Shown: positions 23,795 to 34,785 of the stretch, piece by piece
How the letters are laid out: each line of letters opens with the position of its first letter
Position numbering within the stretch: the stretch's first letter is position 1
Source: Camillea tinctor
Taxonomy: Eukaryota; Ascomycota; Sordariomycetes; Xylariales; Xylariaceae
Assembly (NCBI GenBank): GCA_022578605.1
Contig: MU394179.1
Span: forward strand, 1-35,889
Direction: 5' to 3'
DNA length: 35,889 bases
The notes under the pieces: model-generated
What the model was told of the DNA's origin: nothing
What the model saw: the letters and a program-made list of their open reading frames with translations, nothing else
Databases searched by the model: none
Position numbers and translations under genes: made by a program

Positions 23795-25027
23795 TTACGC
23801 CGTAACGGCGACCATTCTCCGATCCGCAGTGCGGTAGACTAGTTTCTGGCCACTTATCTTGCCCTTGCGCATTAAGGATACACCTTCAAGAAGACCCTCG
23901 AATCCGTCAGGCTCAATCCTAGTCGGATGTTCCTTTAGCTGGCCGCCGCTAAACATTTGGTGGATGACCGGAAAGAATTCTTCTGCGAAAGCACGTGCCG
24001 CCGGCACGCCCGCCGTCGCGAAAGGCTCAGGCCAGCTACATGGCAAACCTCGCATCCAGGAGCTCAGGATCCAGTCCGGTCGTACAACACGCCGAGTAGC
24101 GGTTCGTTCTGGAAATGGCTCTAAGCCAACGTCTATTACCGTTAGTTTTAAACAGTAAAATGGACGGGAGGGGTTGGGATAAGTCAAGAGTACGCACATT
24201 TCCCGCCGCAACGTCCAATAGCCTGGTAGCAGATCTTCATTGTGCTCTCTTCGGTGATACAATCCAGGGCGTAATCGAGAGCATTGCCCGTGGCTGCCCG
24301 AATATCTGCCCCGCAGGTGGGCGTGTTGTAGTCGAAACAAATATCGGCACCGTACGACTTAACAAGCTCAAAGTTACGCGGTGAACATGTTGTGATGACT
24401 CTAAGACCACAGTGCTTTAATAATTGGATAGCCATAGTTCCTGTTGATGTGGCACCTCCATATACAAGAACATCCAAGGGCTGATCAGTGGGCTCCGTGA
24501 GAAGTTGTATTGGTAAGCCTAGGGAATAGAAGAGAGCCATGCCGGCTGTTGCAATTCGTAAGCCCATGCCAGCACCAACCTCAAAGCTCATGTTGTCTGG
24601 CATCTTCAGCGCCATACCACCATCTAGTGATACGTATTCTGCAAAGGTCCCGCTTAATGGCCGCAAGCCTTCCATGCCTTCGGTTGCCCCGCAGACACGG
24701 TCACCAATCTTGAGACGACCAGAGGCCGCAACTGTGGCACCCATTGCTACCACGATGCCGGATGCATCTGTCTAATGATTTTTTAGCCTTCCAGAATTTT
24801 ATAAGACGGCAAGTCCGTAGCATACTTACACCAAAGATAGCCCCTGAGGTGACAAAAGGGCCTACCATCTTAGTATCGACAGGATTCAGGCTCACGGCCT
24901 CGGTCTTGATGATAACCGAACCATCTTCGAGGGGCGGAAGAGATATGTCTTCACGTATACAATAGTCAAGCATGTCGTTAGCCACAATGGCCCTCTGTGT
25001 CTTGGGAAGATCCAAAGAAACCGACAT
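23795..25027 (-). CDS. Trans-acting enoyl reductase (LovC-like)
   Basis: Exons 25027-24830, 24771-24198 and 24132-23795 give 369 residues, normal for stand-alone MDR-family enoyl reductases that partner fungal PKS-NRPSs. Both junctions restore conserved text: GAIFG joins TDASGIVVAMG, and GGK joins YVGLEPFPERTATRR. The N-terminal GroES-like part has the VSLNPVDTKM segment. The NADPH-binding Rossmann motif VYGGATSTG is at about 169-177. The end carries the usual SGQKLVYRT segment. Expected role: NADPH-dependent reduction of the enoyl chain held on the synthase ACP, at selected extension cycles, in place of the missing internal ER. It lies 0.8 kb past the hydrolase, facing it. It could be another MDR reductase, but family resemblance and the ER-less synthase make this the best call. 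Confidence 0.93.
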
Positions 25028-27510
25028 TTCTAGATATGTGTATAGAATGGAAGAGCAGGAATTGAAAAGTTCGCAAGAAAATGGTGCAGGAACTATTAGA
25101 ACATATTACAACTGTGCAGAATGATCGAGGCTATAATCTCGAAACATGATGATGGCCATAAGATAGATGATCACAAATGGAGTTTAGCTACGGATAAGTC
25201 AAGTGAACTACTATGAATATAGCATCAGCCACAACACTAAAGAAGCAGCTGGATGCGGACACATTGTCATGGTACCTAATCCTTAGGGCCTTGTCAGCCA
25301 TAGTCAACAGATAACTTTGGCACACAGGTAATTTTCTCCTCGTTTGACATTCTGACATGACGTCAAAAAATTGTAACCCCGGGATGTGTATTAAAATATA
25401 CCTATATAGTGTGAATATAAACCTACTGGTTATTGGCTGCACGCAATATTACGCATAGATCTTGTTTCTTTAGGTACCTAGTATAATCTGGATTTATTTT
25501 ATAGGTTAGATACATTGGTGTCATCGATAAAGGCGGCTTTAAAGTTGAATTCATGTGCGATATTTACCAGGCTGCCGGGATATAAGCAATAGCTCCTGAG
25601 CTCTGACCAATAATATCATGAAGCAGTATGCTGTATACCCTTGTTAAGTTAGATACTAATGTAGATCATGTATCTCCTGTATGCATATTGACTCCTTGAC
25701 TAGTCGACCTTGACACTGCCGAGATAAGTACTGTGAAGTACCCATCTTTCGGGTTGGGAACTGACCATAAACAAAGAAATAAAGCCATATTAATTGACTA
25801 ATGGAACAATTGACCTGGATGTAGACTTAGTTTGTTTCTATCTATAGCCTCAATTACCTACATCCAGTATGTCTGTCTCAGCCCTACGAAACACAACATC
25901 GGATAATATCTCACATTTAAAGGCTTGCTTATACATAAAATGCATAGGAGTGAGGGGATTGGGGTAATCAAGAATCTACATGCCTACCTAGGTAGTCACA
26001 TTAATTACTCGTCTGACCGTCTAAGCAAAGGAACTGACCTATTTAAGTTCATACATTAGTGATCTATGCCAGTGTAATCTACCTACATAACCCACATACC
26101 TAGGTACCTAGGTAATTGATATGCTGGTTATGAGTTGCATACTATGTACCTACTTACAGAGTCGGTTCGACTAGTGATCACAACGCCATAATCAGAAGTA
26201 CGAATTATTTTCTCATCCTCTAGTGGCTATCAGGTACTTCTGTACGAGTATGCAAGGATTCAGGAACGGTCCCAGTATGGGGTGCCAAGCTTCCATAATT
26301 GCCCCATACAAACCTCAGCACTTGGTGTTTCTTGACTTGATGCACGTTGCGCTAGACTCTGGTACCTGCCTTGTGCTTCAATTGGATCCGGCGGGACAGT
26401 TCATGTTGGTTGGCTTAGGTTAGGTACAGCGTCCATCTCCCCAACTCCGATTACTTCTTTATTCTTTTGAGTAACGTGACTGGAATGCTATAGGTAATCC
26501 ATTTCGCCACTTTGCTCGCCGCATAGGCTTATTTTAGTGTCCTTCGAGTGTCTTGACAGGTGAGAAATATCTAAAACCTGTTTATCAAAGCGTATTATCC
26601 TTGATATGCACGATATAATATATTGATCCACCAAAGAGTTACCTCAACTTTTTTCTGTTCTAGGTGTCGTGAGGAATGGATGGATGGATGGAGGGTCCAG
26701 GGACAAAAGACAAATTTAGACATGATGGCCACACTACTATCACTGCTAATTATTCATTTGTGTCGTGCCTTGTTGAACTTACCATCGAGGTCTACTGGTG
26801 TATTAAGATCGGGATATGGAGTTAGATGTGGTGGACTTGCTTTACTGGTTGGGCATTTCACGAGGATTACATGTAAATAGAGAGGGGAAGGGGGGGAGGT
26901 TGATGACGATTGTGCCTACCTTGCCGCAGAGGTGGATGCGTAAAGAGATCTTAAACTGTCAACAGTATAGTGCCCTAAAGTGTCGTGCATTGCTAGTATA
27001 GTCATACTCATTTCCACGTTGTTATTTTAGAAGTTGGCTTATAAATTAGTTGGCACTGAGTGGAACTTGATTTTAGAGTAGGGTATAGGGAAGGATAACA
27101 TAGATTGATGTCCTGAGCCAATAGATTCTGCGGAAAGCCAACAATAGACCTTTTGGGTCGCGGCACCTACGGCGTGTGCGGCGCGACCCTGTTGGAAGCA
27201 CAGCCATCCATCCGTTTTGATGTCACATCTGAAACAAAGGAAAATAAGATCGGTTACCAGATCCAGGGTAGGAACTAGTCCCTCGAACTCTTCCTTCCAG
27301 ATAATCCACATGGACGAAGCCAGGGATCTGAAGTTACTTGGCAATGACCGGGGTAGCTCAACAGGTGCCACCAAGCTACACTATGTTGCCATTGATATAC
27401 CAAGAGCTTGGTCCGCTGCTTTCCCAACCGAATAACGGGTGGAAAGAAAGATATATTGATATCGTGTTTATTATAATCTAGATTCTAGAAATCCCAAGGC
27501 TTACACGAGA
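25028..27510. other. Long intergenic stretch, enoyl reductase / regulator
   Basis: About 2.5 kb between divergent start codons, holding promoters of the enoyl reductase (-) and the regulator (+). It contains a TGACGTCA palindrome, several TACCTAGGTA-type palindromes (25980-26115) and a GGATG run near 26680. The frames at 26223-26423, 26623-26880 and 27039-27435 have no recognisable products. A coding-like fragment at about 27115-27432 is discussed as a finding. I find no gene I can support. Confidence 0.55.
25358..25365. promoter_or_regulatory. TGACGTCA (CRE-type bZIP palindrome)
   Basis: A perfect 8-bp CRE palindrome about 330 bp upstream of the enoyl reductase start. Classical bZIP factors bind this site. 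The cluster regulator has a bZIP-like basic region but no zipper, so a different cellular bZIP may be the binder. A single 8-mer in a 36 kb window could occur by chance. Confidence 0.35.
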
Positions 27511-29313
27511 ATGGCGTCCTCTACAGCTCAGCATCAAGCCTCTTTAATACCACCACCAAAGAAGTTCACTCGCTCACAAAGCCCAAGGGCAAAGGAGAGA
27601 CGAAGGTAAGTCTTCATCTTAGCTCCGCGATATAGATCAAGCCATTGACACGGACCCTGCAGGTTGCAGAATAGGATAGCACAGCGCAACCATCGTAAGC
27701 CGATCATCAACCCCATGAAAATGTTCCCCACATTCTAATGTGAATGTAGGCCGCAAACTCAAGGAGAGGGCCGCTTGCGCGGACGGCAACCTCTCTCCAG
27801 AACACCAGAATTCCTGTGCATCCGAATCATCATCGCGCTCTAGCAGTATAGACCAACCATCGTCTTCGTCTTTCTCAGGGGTCATAGATACTACATTTAT
27901 GACTGATGGTTTAACAAATGGGGTGTCTTCAACCTGGCCAGCTCTTGATCCGACAATGGGTATGCAAATTCTAGGGACACCTGGGCCTACTATGCCTGGG
28001 ATCCTAGGGGGAACATTAACGGCTGACATATGGTCTCATACAGCGCTTCCCGCGTCGGTCTTAATAAATGCTTCCAGTTCCGAATTCAACCCTTGTTTTA
28101 TGCCCCTATCACATGACTGTACTTGCAACAGCATGAACGGTCCTTGTGTCCATCATTTAGACGAGTTCCATGATAGCCTTATGGGAATGATAACAGTATC
28201 GCCCGATGTAGGTTCGTCTCCAAGGGTTCAACCTATCCCTGCGCCGGTGGAAGACAACATGATGATGCAGCCCATGGCATTCGAGGCTAGTCCTGGTATA
28301 TATGACATGATACGCCATGAATCTCATCAACTAGCCTCAAGTACACCTACGAGAAAACACTCACGCTCTATTTCCAGGTAGGTAGATTCAATTGATCTTC
28401 GCCTAGGTACCTGCTAACCCCTCAGCCCCTTTTGTGATACCCTAGCCGAGCAATGCATACAGAGCATGCGTACTCGACGGCGGACGGTCCCAGCGCCAAT
28501 GTCACCATCTAATACTACGATTGCGACCCCTCCCTATACTCCTGATGATGTTTATTGTTCGCCAGATCCTGCAATGATAGACCCGGAAATAGCAAATAGC
28601 ACTGCAACTAACACAGCGCGTTTTAAGTCTCTTCTTGAAATCGTGCGAAGTTTTGGGTTCCAAGATTTCGATAGCATGGTCACCACATATTATACTGCGA
28701 AGTTTCAGAAAAATAGTATTCCCGATATGTCGCAAAGGGCAAGCCGGAGTCGTCGGTTGCATAGACTTTTGCAAGACCTACATGAGAGTAGCAATCGGTG
28801 GCCTAAATGGGAGTCGCGAGGCTTACGTGAAGGCGTAATGGAAAGTGCTCGTATGTAAAATTATGATATGCTACAATATTTCAAGAATGAGCTGACGAAG
28901 ATCATTTTCTAGGGGATATATGCGTAAATGAAATAGAGAGAGTAGCCCAAGGTCGTAGGTGGGGAGAGGAGCTTTACGATCCAGCAATACTTGATGGACT
29001 TGGTATCAATCATGGTAGCAACATAGCGGCCGATTCAGGTTACAATCCGCAGCTAAGTGGTATTACGCCGTCATCTTACCCATCCATACCAGATGAAATA
29101 GCTTTCCAAGATAATGTGAGTTGGCGATATCATGAATCTAGAACAAATACGTTGCTAATCTCTTTGCAGGCCCCTAGTCTCTGGTCGTTACTCACGGAGT
29201 TGGCTGGCACAGGCAGCCTGCAATGCGACCGTGTTTCTCAAGAGGTCTTGATATCATTACTTGAGGCTAGAAGAAGTCAGAAGACCCAACTGGACCCTTT
29301 TATAATGTCCTAA
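27511..29313 (+). CDS. bZIP-type basic-region regulator, no zipper
   Basis: Probable pathway-specific transcription factor in the nucleus. Exons 27511-27605, 27663-27694, 27750-28377, 28426-28850, 28913-29115 and 29170-29313 give 508 residues. The first two introns fall inside the DNA-binding motif; splicing restores RRLQNRIAQRNHRRKLK at residues 31-47. The start of exon 4 is uncertain (28465 also keeps frame), and the last intron (54 nt) could be read through. No leucine heptads follow the basic region; a Ser-rich stretch does. Residues 158-178 hold four Cys and two adjacent His. The C-terminal half has a segment (about 318-395: SMVTTYYTAKFQ, SRSRRLHRLL, LHESSNRWPKWE) that I associate with fungal basic-region regulators of secondary metabolism. 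ToxE of Cochliobolus also has a basic region without a zipper, but it has ankyrin repeats, which I do not see here. Likely targets are the neighbouring genes. Confidence 0.85.
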
Positions 29314-30149
29314 ATCTTATAACCAACATGTACCAGTAGCTTGTACAATATCCGCCCCAACTTGAGCTTCGGGGTATGTACCGATATTATAATGAGTGTA
29401 CACTATTAATTTTTACTACATCAGCCAGATAAATAGGGAAGACGTACAGGATCGGTCATGAATAAGACACTTGGAGATAGAGGGAGTCATGATCCAGGAC
29501 CCACATCCTATGATACTACTTAGCCTTCTCCTTTGTACAGATAAATATAAATAAGTTTAATTTCATAGAACATGAAGAACATTTTCTCCGGTAACACATT
29601 CAAATCACCCCGAGGAAAGAGACCAGTAATCTATTAGGTATTTATCAAATCATCGAGGACGCAACTTCTAAGATACCCCCATGAAAATAGTTATGGAATA
29701 AATCAACTATAAATTAGAAAGATTCATTTGGAAATATGACTAAAATTAATAAGGTTATAAATTTTTTTTCCAAAAAGGGGGGTTTATTACAATGGTACTT
29801 GCCACGAGAAACCAAGCAACTGCTTACCTAGGTAGGCAATCGATACGTTGTGCAGGGAATCTAGACTACAAATATGAATATCACCGATACCTATATACAG
29901 GAATCTTCTATATTCCTTCCTAACTTCTAACAGTACCTTGATTGTCTATTAATGAGGATTATCAAAGTCATAAGGGCACAAAACTTCCGAGCCCATGAGA
30001 AAAGGCATCATATTCATGAAGTAGAATTATGGTCATGATCCAAGCGGGGTACTTATAATGATGACTATAGTGTATAACCTTGATCTCAAATATTTAATAT
30101 TAATACATAGGGAAGGGGTAGATAATTATACGAAATCCGAAATTGTGCT
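29314..30149. other. Intergenic between convergent genes
   Basis: Separates the 3' ends of the regulator (+) and the P450 (-). It is moderately AT-rich with one TACCTAGGTA-type palindrome near 29826. No gene-like frame or RNA gene was seen; the short frame at 30058-30246 mostly overlaps the P450 end on the opposite strand. Confidence 0.6.
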
Positions 30150-31966
30150 CTACCAGCCGGGAATGGTACGAGCATTGACAACAATGCCATGTAAAGGTTT
30201 CGAGGATAAAGTCCCACCCGATATAGCAACATTTTTCTCATCTTGATGGTTTATATCCGAGAGCACGAATTCAAACCGACCAACCCAACAAGCCAGGGCA
30301 TATTGCATCTCATACCTTGCAAAAACACGCCCAATGCAATCTCGTGGGCCGTGGTTAAAAGAAAGAAAGGCGTACTTGCTGCGGGCACCACCTAGGGGGT
30401 CATATTTATAAGTGCGGACCGCTTCGTCGTATTTATACCACCGCTCAGGCTTAAACTCGTTTGCGTCCTCCCCCCAGTTCTGTGGGTCCCTATTGAAACC
30501 GAAGACACTGATAACGATTTTGGTGGTGGCCGGGACAAATACGCCTGCTACAGTGGTGTCGGCGGCAGCATTTTTGAGGAACAGGGGAATGGGAGGCCAG
30601 TATCTCAGGCACTCTGATATGAATGCATTAATCAAGGGCATTCTGTCGACGTCTGTGCTATGTGGGGATGGCACAACACCTTCATCTGGGCTGGGTAGAT
30701 TTGCTCGTACTTCATCACGAAGAGCTTCTTGCCAACTAGGTCGTCGAGCAAGCTCGTACATACACCAGGTTAGTCCAACAGACACAGTTTCGTGGCCAGC
30801 CCCCAGCATCATCATCATATGGGTAATAAGTTCCTCATCATCCACGACCTTGCGGTCACGAATCAACGTGCTGATTATGTCGTGTGTAACTAGCTCGCCC
30901 TTCGCTGCCAGCTCCTTCTTCTCGCGTACGGAATCTCTGCAAGCCTTACGGATCAGTGCTGCAGCCTTATCTAGGTCTCTATTCTCCTTTATGGGCAATC
31001 TGTCGATGATCATAGAAGGGATTACAAATTTGATAAGACCCAATACTTGCCATACCCGAGTTGGGTTAAACGCGCGGCGATAATTCCACACAAGATTCGA
31101 ACTCGGATTTCTGATGCATTGAAAGTCGACACCTAGAGCTGCCTTCGAAATGATATCCAGAGCGAGATGACCGCAATGGTCGTCGATATCGAAAGGGGCC
31201 GAGAATCCAGACGGGGAACTTGTCTGTGAAACCATCTCTGTAAACTTTTGAGTGATCTCGGCAGCCTTGCCCCAGAAGATAGGGTTTAGGTCTCGAATCT
31301 GTTTCATGGAGAAAGATGGCAAGAGAAGCTTTCTTTGCCGCTTATGTTCTTCTCCGTTTATGAGCACAATCCCGGGGCCGACAAGGCGGGAGATTAAATG
31401 AGTAAATATAATAGGCTGAATAAAGTCATCGGCTCTCTGGAGCACTTCCACGCAACCTTGCACTGACGTGAAGACTAGACGCTCGCTATTTAAGATACCC
31501 AGGTACCTAAAGACTCCATTATGTTTGATTTCCTTTCCCCTGAAAACTCAAACTAGTCAATGTGCGAACCCAAGCCAAAGGTATGCCCCAAGAAGGATTA
31601 GACTTACCATTGCACAACTTTAGCACCGTTCATGCCCGAGAAGTCACGATGTGCATAACCGTTCCACCAACTCCTGTCTGCCTAGACAAATATTTAGCAC
31701 TCAATACACTCATTGGCATCATTGTTAGATCTATTTACAGTTGGTTCTGGTAGGTGTCTAAGTGGCGAGATATACTTAGGCCGAATGACAACTCGATAAA
31801 TAACCCACGCGAATAAATGGACCACCCAAATCGAATAAAGGCAGCCATAAAAATTTAAGTCGAAGAAGTAAATCCGCTCAGACCACCGTTTGGAGAAGTG
31901 CGTGAGAGCGAGACTTATGATAGTTGAGGATAAAGTTATCCTTCTAAAGTGAGTTGCAAAATCCAT
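30150..31966 (-). CDS. Cytochrome P450 monooxygenase
   Basis: Exons 31966-31739, 31681-31608 and 31539-30150 give 563 residues. Splicing yields a continuous N-terminal half: LRHLPEPT, then SWWNGYAHRDFSGMNG, then WGKEIKHNGVFRYLG. A hydrophobic segment at about 42-60 should anchor it in the ER membrane. P450 hallmarks: GHEEHKRQ-type helix C region (INGEEHKRQRKLLLPSF), I-helix AGHETVS (348-354), ExxR as ECLR (410-413), FKPERW, and the haem loop FNHGPRDCIG with Cys502 as thiolate ligand. It needs a P450 reductase encoded elsewhere. Its place at the end of the cluster makes it the likely oxidative tailoring enzyme (hydroxylation, ring expansion or cleavage are all known in PKS-NRPS pathways). Regiochemistry cannot be told from sequence. 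The start was chosen as the first ATG in the exon carrying the membrane segment. Confidence 0.93.
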
Positions 31967-32665
31967 TCTCACTGGTGGGAGGAGACAATGGTTATTTATG
32001 CTGGGTTCAAATATGGTATTGAAATGATGTTCAAGAATAGCGTACTATGATAACTATGTGTGGTTTACCAGATGTTATTCTCGCTGATGGACAGCGGGTT
32101 TTAAAGCTAACAGAGGCTGACAATGATGTGCACCTCACACATTGTGTCATTAATGCTCTAAACCCGTTAAACACAGGATCCATCTTATGGTGACAGGTTC
32201 TGTGAAATGAGATCTGAATCAGCCGGCTGCCAAACCCTGCTGACTATGAGAAGCCTATGGCTGACTTGGTCTTTTTTAGTATCGACACTATGTGGCAATA
32301 TTTTGTATCATTTCCACAAATGTACATGTCCCAGGAGCCTACAAAATCATCATTTTTTAAAGAAAAATCTTTTTTAGATAGTAAGCTTTGGTATCACTGA
32401 CTGTTGCGCTTCTCAGCACCAGCTAAACTAGCTTTTAATAAGTACCATTAGCTAATGTTCGTTGGTCAACATAGTTGTTAAGGGGTAATATGCCTGTATT
32501 CAAAAACTAGAATAATTGTTTTAGAATGGCCATGCTAGATCCGTCTCTCCATTTCGCGAGGGGACCTCCAATTCTCTATATAGACAGGTAGCTTAGTCCT
32601 TCGCTTATAAGATCTTTTTTGCCGTTGGCGCGTATTTCAATATTTTAAATGTACAAGGCATGAGT

Positions 32666-32684
32666 GTCGGCGCCCAACGCCGAC
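32666..32684. repeat. Inverted repeat GTCGGCG / CGCCGAC
   Basis: Perfect 7-bp arms around CCCAA, GC-rich within an AT-leaning region. It could be a terminal hairpin of a relic element or a transcript hairpin. No function is assigned. Confidence 0.5.
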
Positions 32685-32782
32685 CTCCTTAGATGTGTTG
32701 GACCTATTATTCATTCTTCCAGTCCTAACCTCTCACTTGCCTCCATTCCTGCATGTTGGCATGTTGCTTAGTCGTTGGATAT

Positions 32783-32812
32783 ATGTGGACCCGCAGATCG
32801 GGGTATCCACAT
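32783..32812. repeat. Hairpin ATGTGGACCCG / CGGGGTATCCACAT
   Basis: ATGTGGA (32783-32789) pairs with TCCACAT (32806-32812) and CCCG with CGGG inside, leaving a 5-nt loop and a small bulge. A stem of about 11 bp is unlikely to be trivial chance, but nothing identifies it. Confidence 0.5.
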
Positions 32813-33352
32813 CGTAACAATAGTGCACTTAACTCGTATTCTTGCCAGAAACGCTCTGAGTTACTGCGAGGATCCGAAGAGCTGAACTCTTAGTCTAGAA
32901 AATAGAACAATGAGTCTGCTTGTATGTAAACAAGCCACGTTGTTCTGCGTGGTCACCTAGATAGCTTAGTTCTTTGCGCAACAACAACAACGTTTCCCTC
33001 CTCCTAGGGCTTGCATCGTGACAATTAGGTACCTCTTAAGTCAGCCTATCGGCTTACTAGCTTGCTAGTTAGCCAATTCAACCGCTGCGTGTGGATAGAT
33101 AATGCCTTTCGTTAGAAAGGTTTACTTCCCCACCCGTACAAAGAAAAAAATTTCTACCTGTTTTTTTTGCTTTAATTGGTTAGATTTTTGCGCTTTAATA
33201 GGTAGTTTATTTAAAAACCTTCTTTTATTAATTATAGCGCTGCGCCGACTTATATATATATATATTTTTAGTTATTTTTAGTTATTTTTAACTATATATA
33301 TTATTTATATAATTAAGTTAATAATAAAATTAATGTAATCACTGTATATTAA

Positions 33353-33369
33353 GGGGTGCATAGCACCCC
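33353..33369. repeat. Palindrome GGGGTGC-ATA-GCACCCC
   Basis: Perfect 7-bp arms around a 3-nt loop, just inside the right AT-rich flank. Together with the longer palindrome 60 bp downstream it looks like the terminus of a mobile element. Confidence 0.7.
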
Positions 33370-33427
33370 ATATAAATAAGATAAAATAAGGACTAGTATT
33401 AACACTAATAAATAAGATAAAAAGATA

Positions 33428-33468
33428 GTAACATTTAATGTGCAGCGCAGCTGCACATTTAATGTTAC
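33428..33468. repeat. 41-bp near-perfect palindrome
   Basis: Two 19-nt arms (33428-33446 and 33450-33468) around GCA; one pair mismatches. The centre GTGCAGC/GCTGCAC is GC-rich in a region that is otherwise nearly pure A/T. Probably a structural end of a transposable element. Confidence 0.75.
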
Positions 33469-33941
33469 ACCTTTTCATTTTTTTACATACTTATAATACT
33501 ACCTTATATTGCCACATTTTACATTAAAAATTTAATATATAATATTTATTTTTTTAATTACATTTAATTATATTTAATTATAGCTTTTTTTAATAAAAAA
33601 CGTTACTTAATAGTAAGCTTATTAGCGCTTTTTAATATATTATAATAATGTTATTTTATAGCTTTATTTAATTTATAACATTTTATTATAATTAATACTT
33701 TTTTACTTATAAGAAATTTTTTTTTTTACTTTAATTAATTAAATTTTTACGCTTTAATTAGTTTATTTAAAAACTTTTTTAATTAATTATTAAATATTGC
33801 TTTTTATTAATTATAACGCTGTGTTAACCTATATATTTTTCTTAACTACCTTTAATTACTTTTAACTACTTTTAATTACATGCATTATTTATACAGTTAA
33901 ATTAATGTTAATTATATTATAAATGATAATTAAAGGCTTTA

Positions 33942-34017
33942 TAGCCTTAATTATTTTATATAGCCTTAATTATCTTAAATGGCCTTAATTATCTTAAATG
34001 GCCTTAATTATTTTATA
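33942..34017. repeat. 19-bp tandem repeat, four units
   Basis: Four exact-length 19-bp units related to TAGCCTTAATTATCTTAAA. The same array recurs at 34613-34669 (three units, more AT-rich) and inverted in the left flank at 874-930 (three units), showing that all three places descend from one element. Confidence 0.85.
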
Positions 34018-34785
34018 TAAAAAAACTATAAAAAAATTGCTAATATTTTTTAACCTTTAATTAAATAGTTTTTTTATTAAAAACACTTAAATATATTAGC
34101 TTTTAACTTTTTTATTTATTATTATATTATTTCCTTTTATTTTATACGTATATATATATGCTTATAAGCATATTTATATTAATTAATATTATTAAACACA
34201 TAGCAACATAAATTACAACCTTTTATTAATACTTTATGCTTTTATTTAAAAGTATAATAATATAAAATAAATATAAAAAATAATATATTTATTATGCTTT
34301 AAAAAAACAATAAATTAAATAGTTATAAAACTTATTAATATTAATATTAACTTTATATAATTTATACTTTAACGTTTTACGTTAAAGCCGTTATATTTTT
34401 AATAATTAAGCTTTTTACTTTTATACATTTAAGTAATAAACAGCTATTAAAAGCATAAATGGCCCGGTGGTTCGGTATTAATAAAAAAGTTTGTTAAACC
34501 TTAAACGTAATGAAATTAAATAAATAAAATAAATGAAATGGTTTATAATAACTTTATTATAAAAAAATAAAGTAAGTATTAATTATATTATAAATAATAA
34601 TTAAAGGCTTTATAACTTTAATTATTTTAAATAGCTTTAATTATTTTATATAGCTTTAATTATTTTATATAAAAAAACTATAAAAAGGTTATTACTTAAC
34701 ACTTTTTAACTTTTTTATTTATTATTATACTATTTTTTTTTATATATACGTATATATGTTTATAAACATATTTATAATTAGCGAT

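Larger units (their letters stand above)
31967..33130. other. Intergenic up to the right AT-rich boundary
   Basis: Holds the P450 promoter and then about 1 kb without a gene-like frame. Two hairpin-forming inverted repeats near 32666-32684 and 32783-32812, plus ACAACAACAACAACG near 32981, hint at a decayed mobile element, but no matching long terminal repeat pair is visible. Composition changes sharply to AT-rich at about 33130. Confidence 0.5.

Noticed and set aside
32660..33110. Complete LTR retrotransposon
   Set aside because: No paired long terminal repeats and no polymerase or integrase frame in the window.
34441..34480. Possible tRNA-like sequence around GGCCCGGTGGTTCGG
   Set aside because: No cloverleaf could be drawn; it matches the left flank as part of the repeat.
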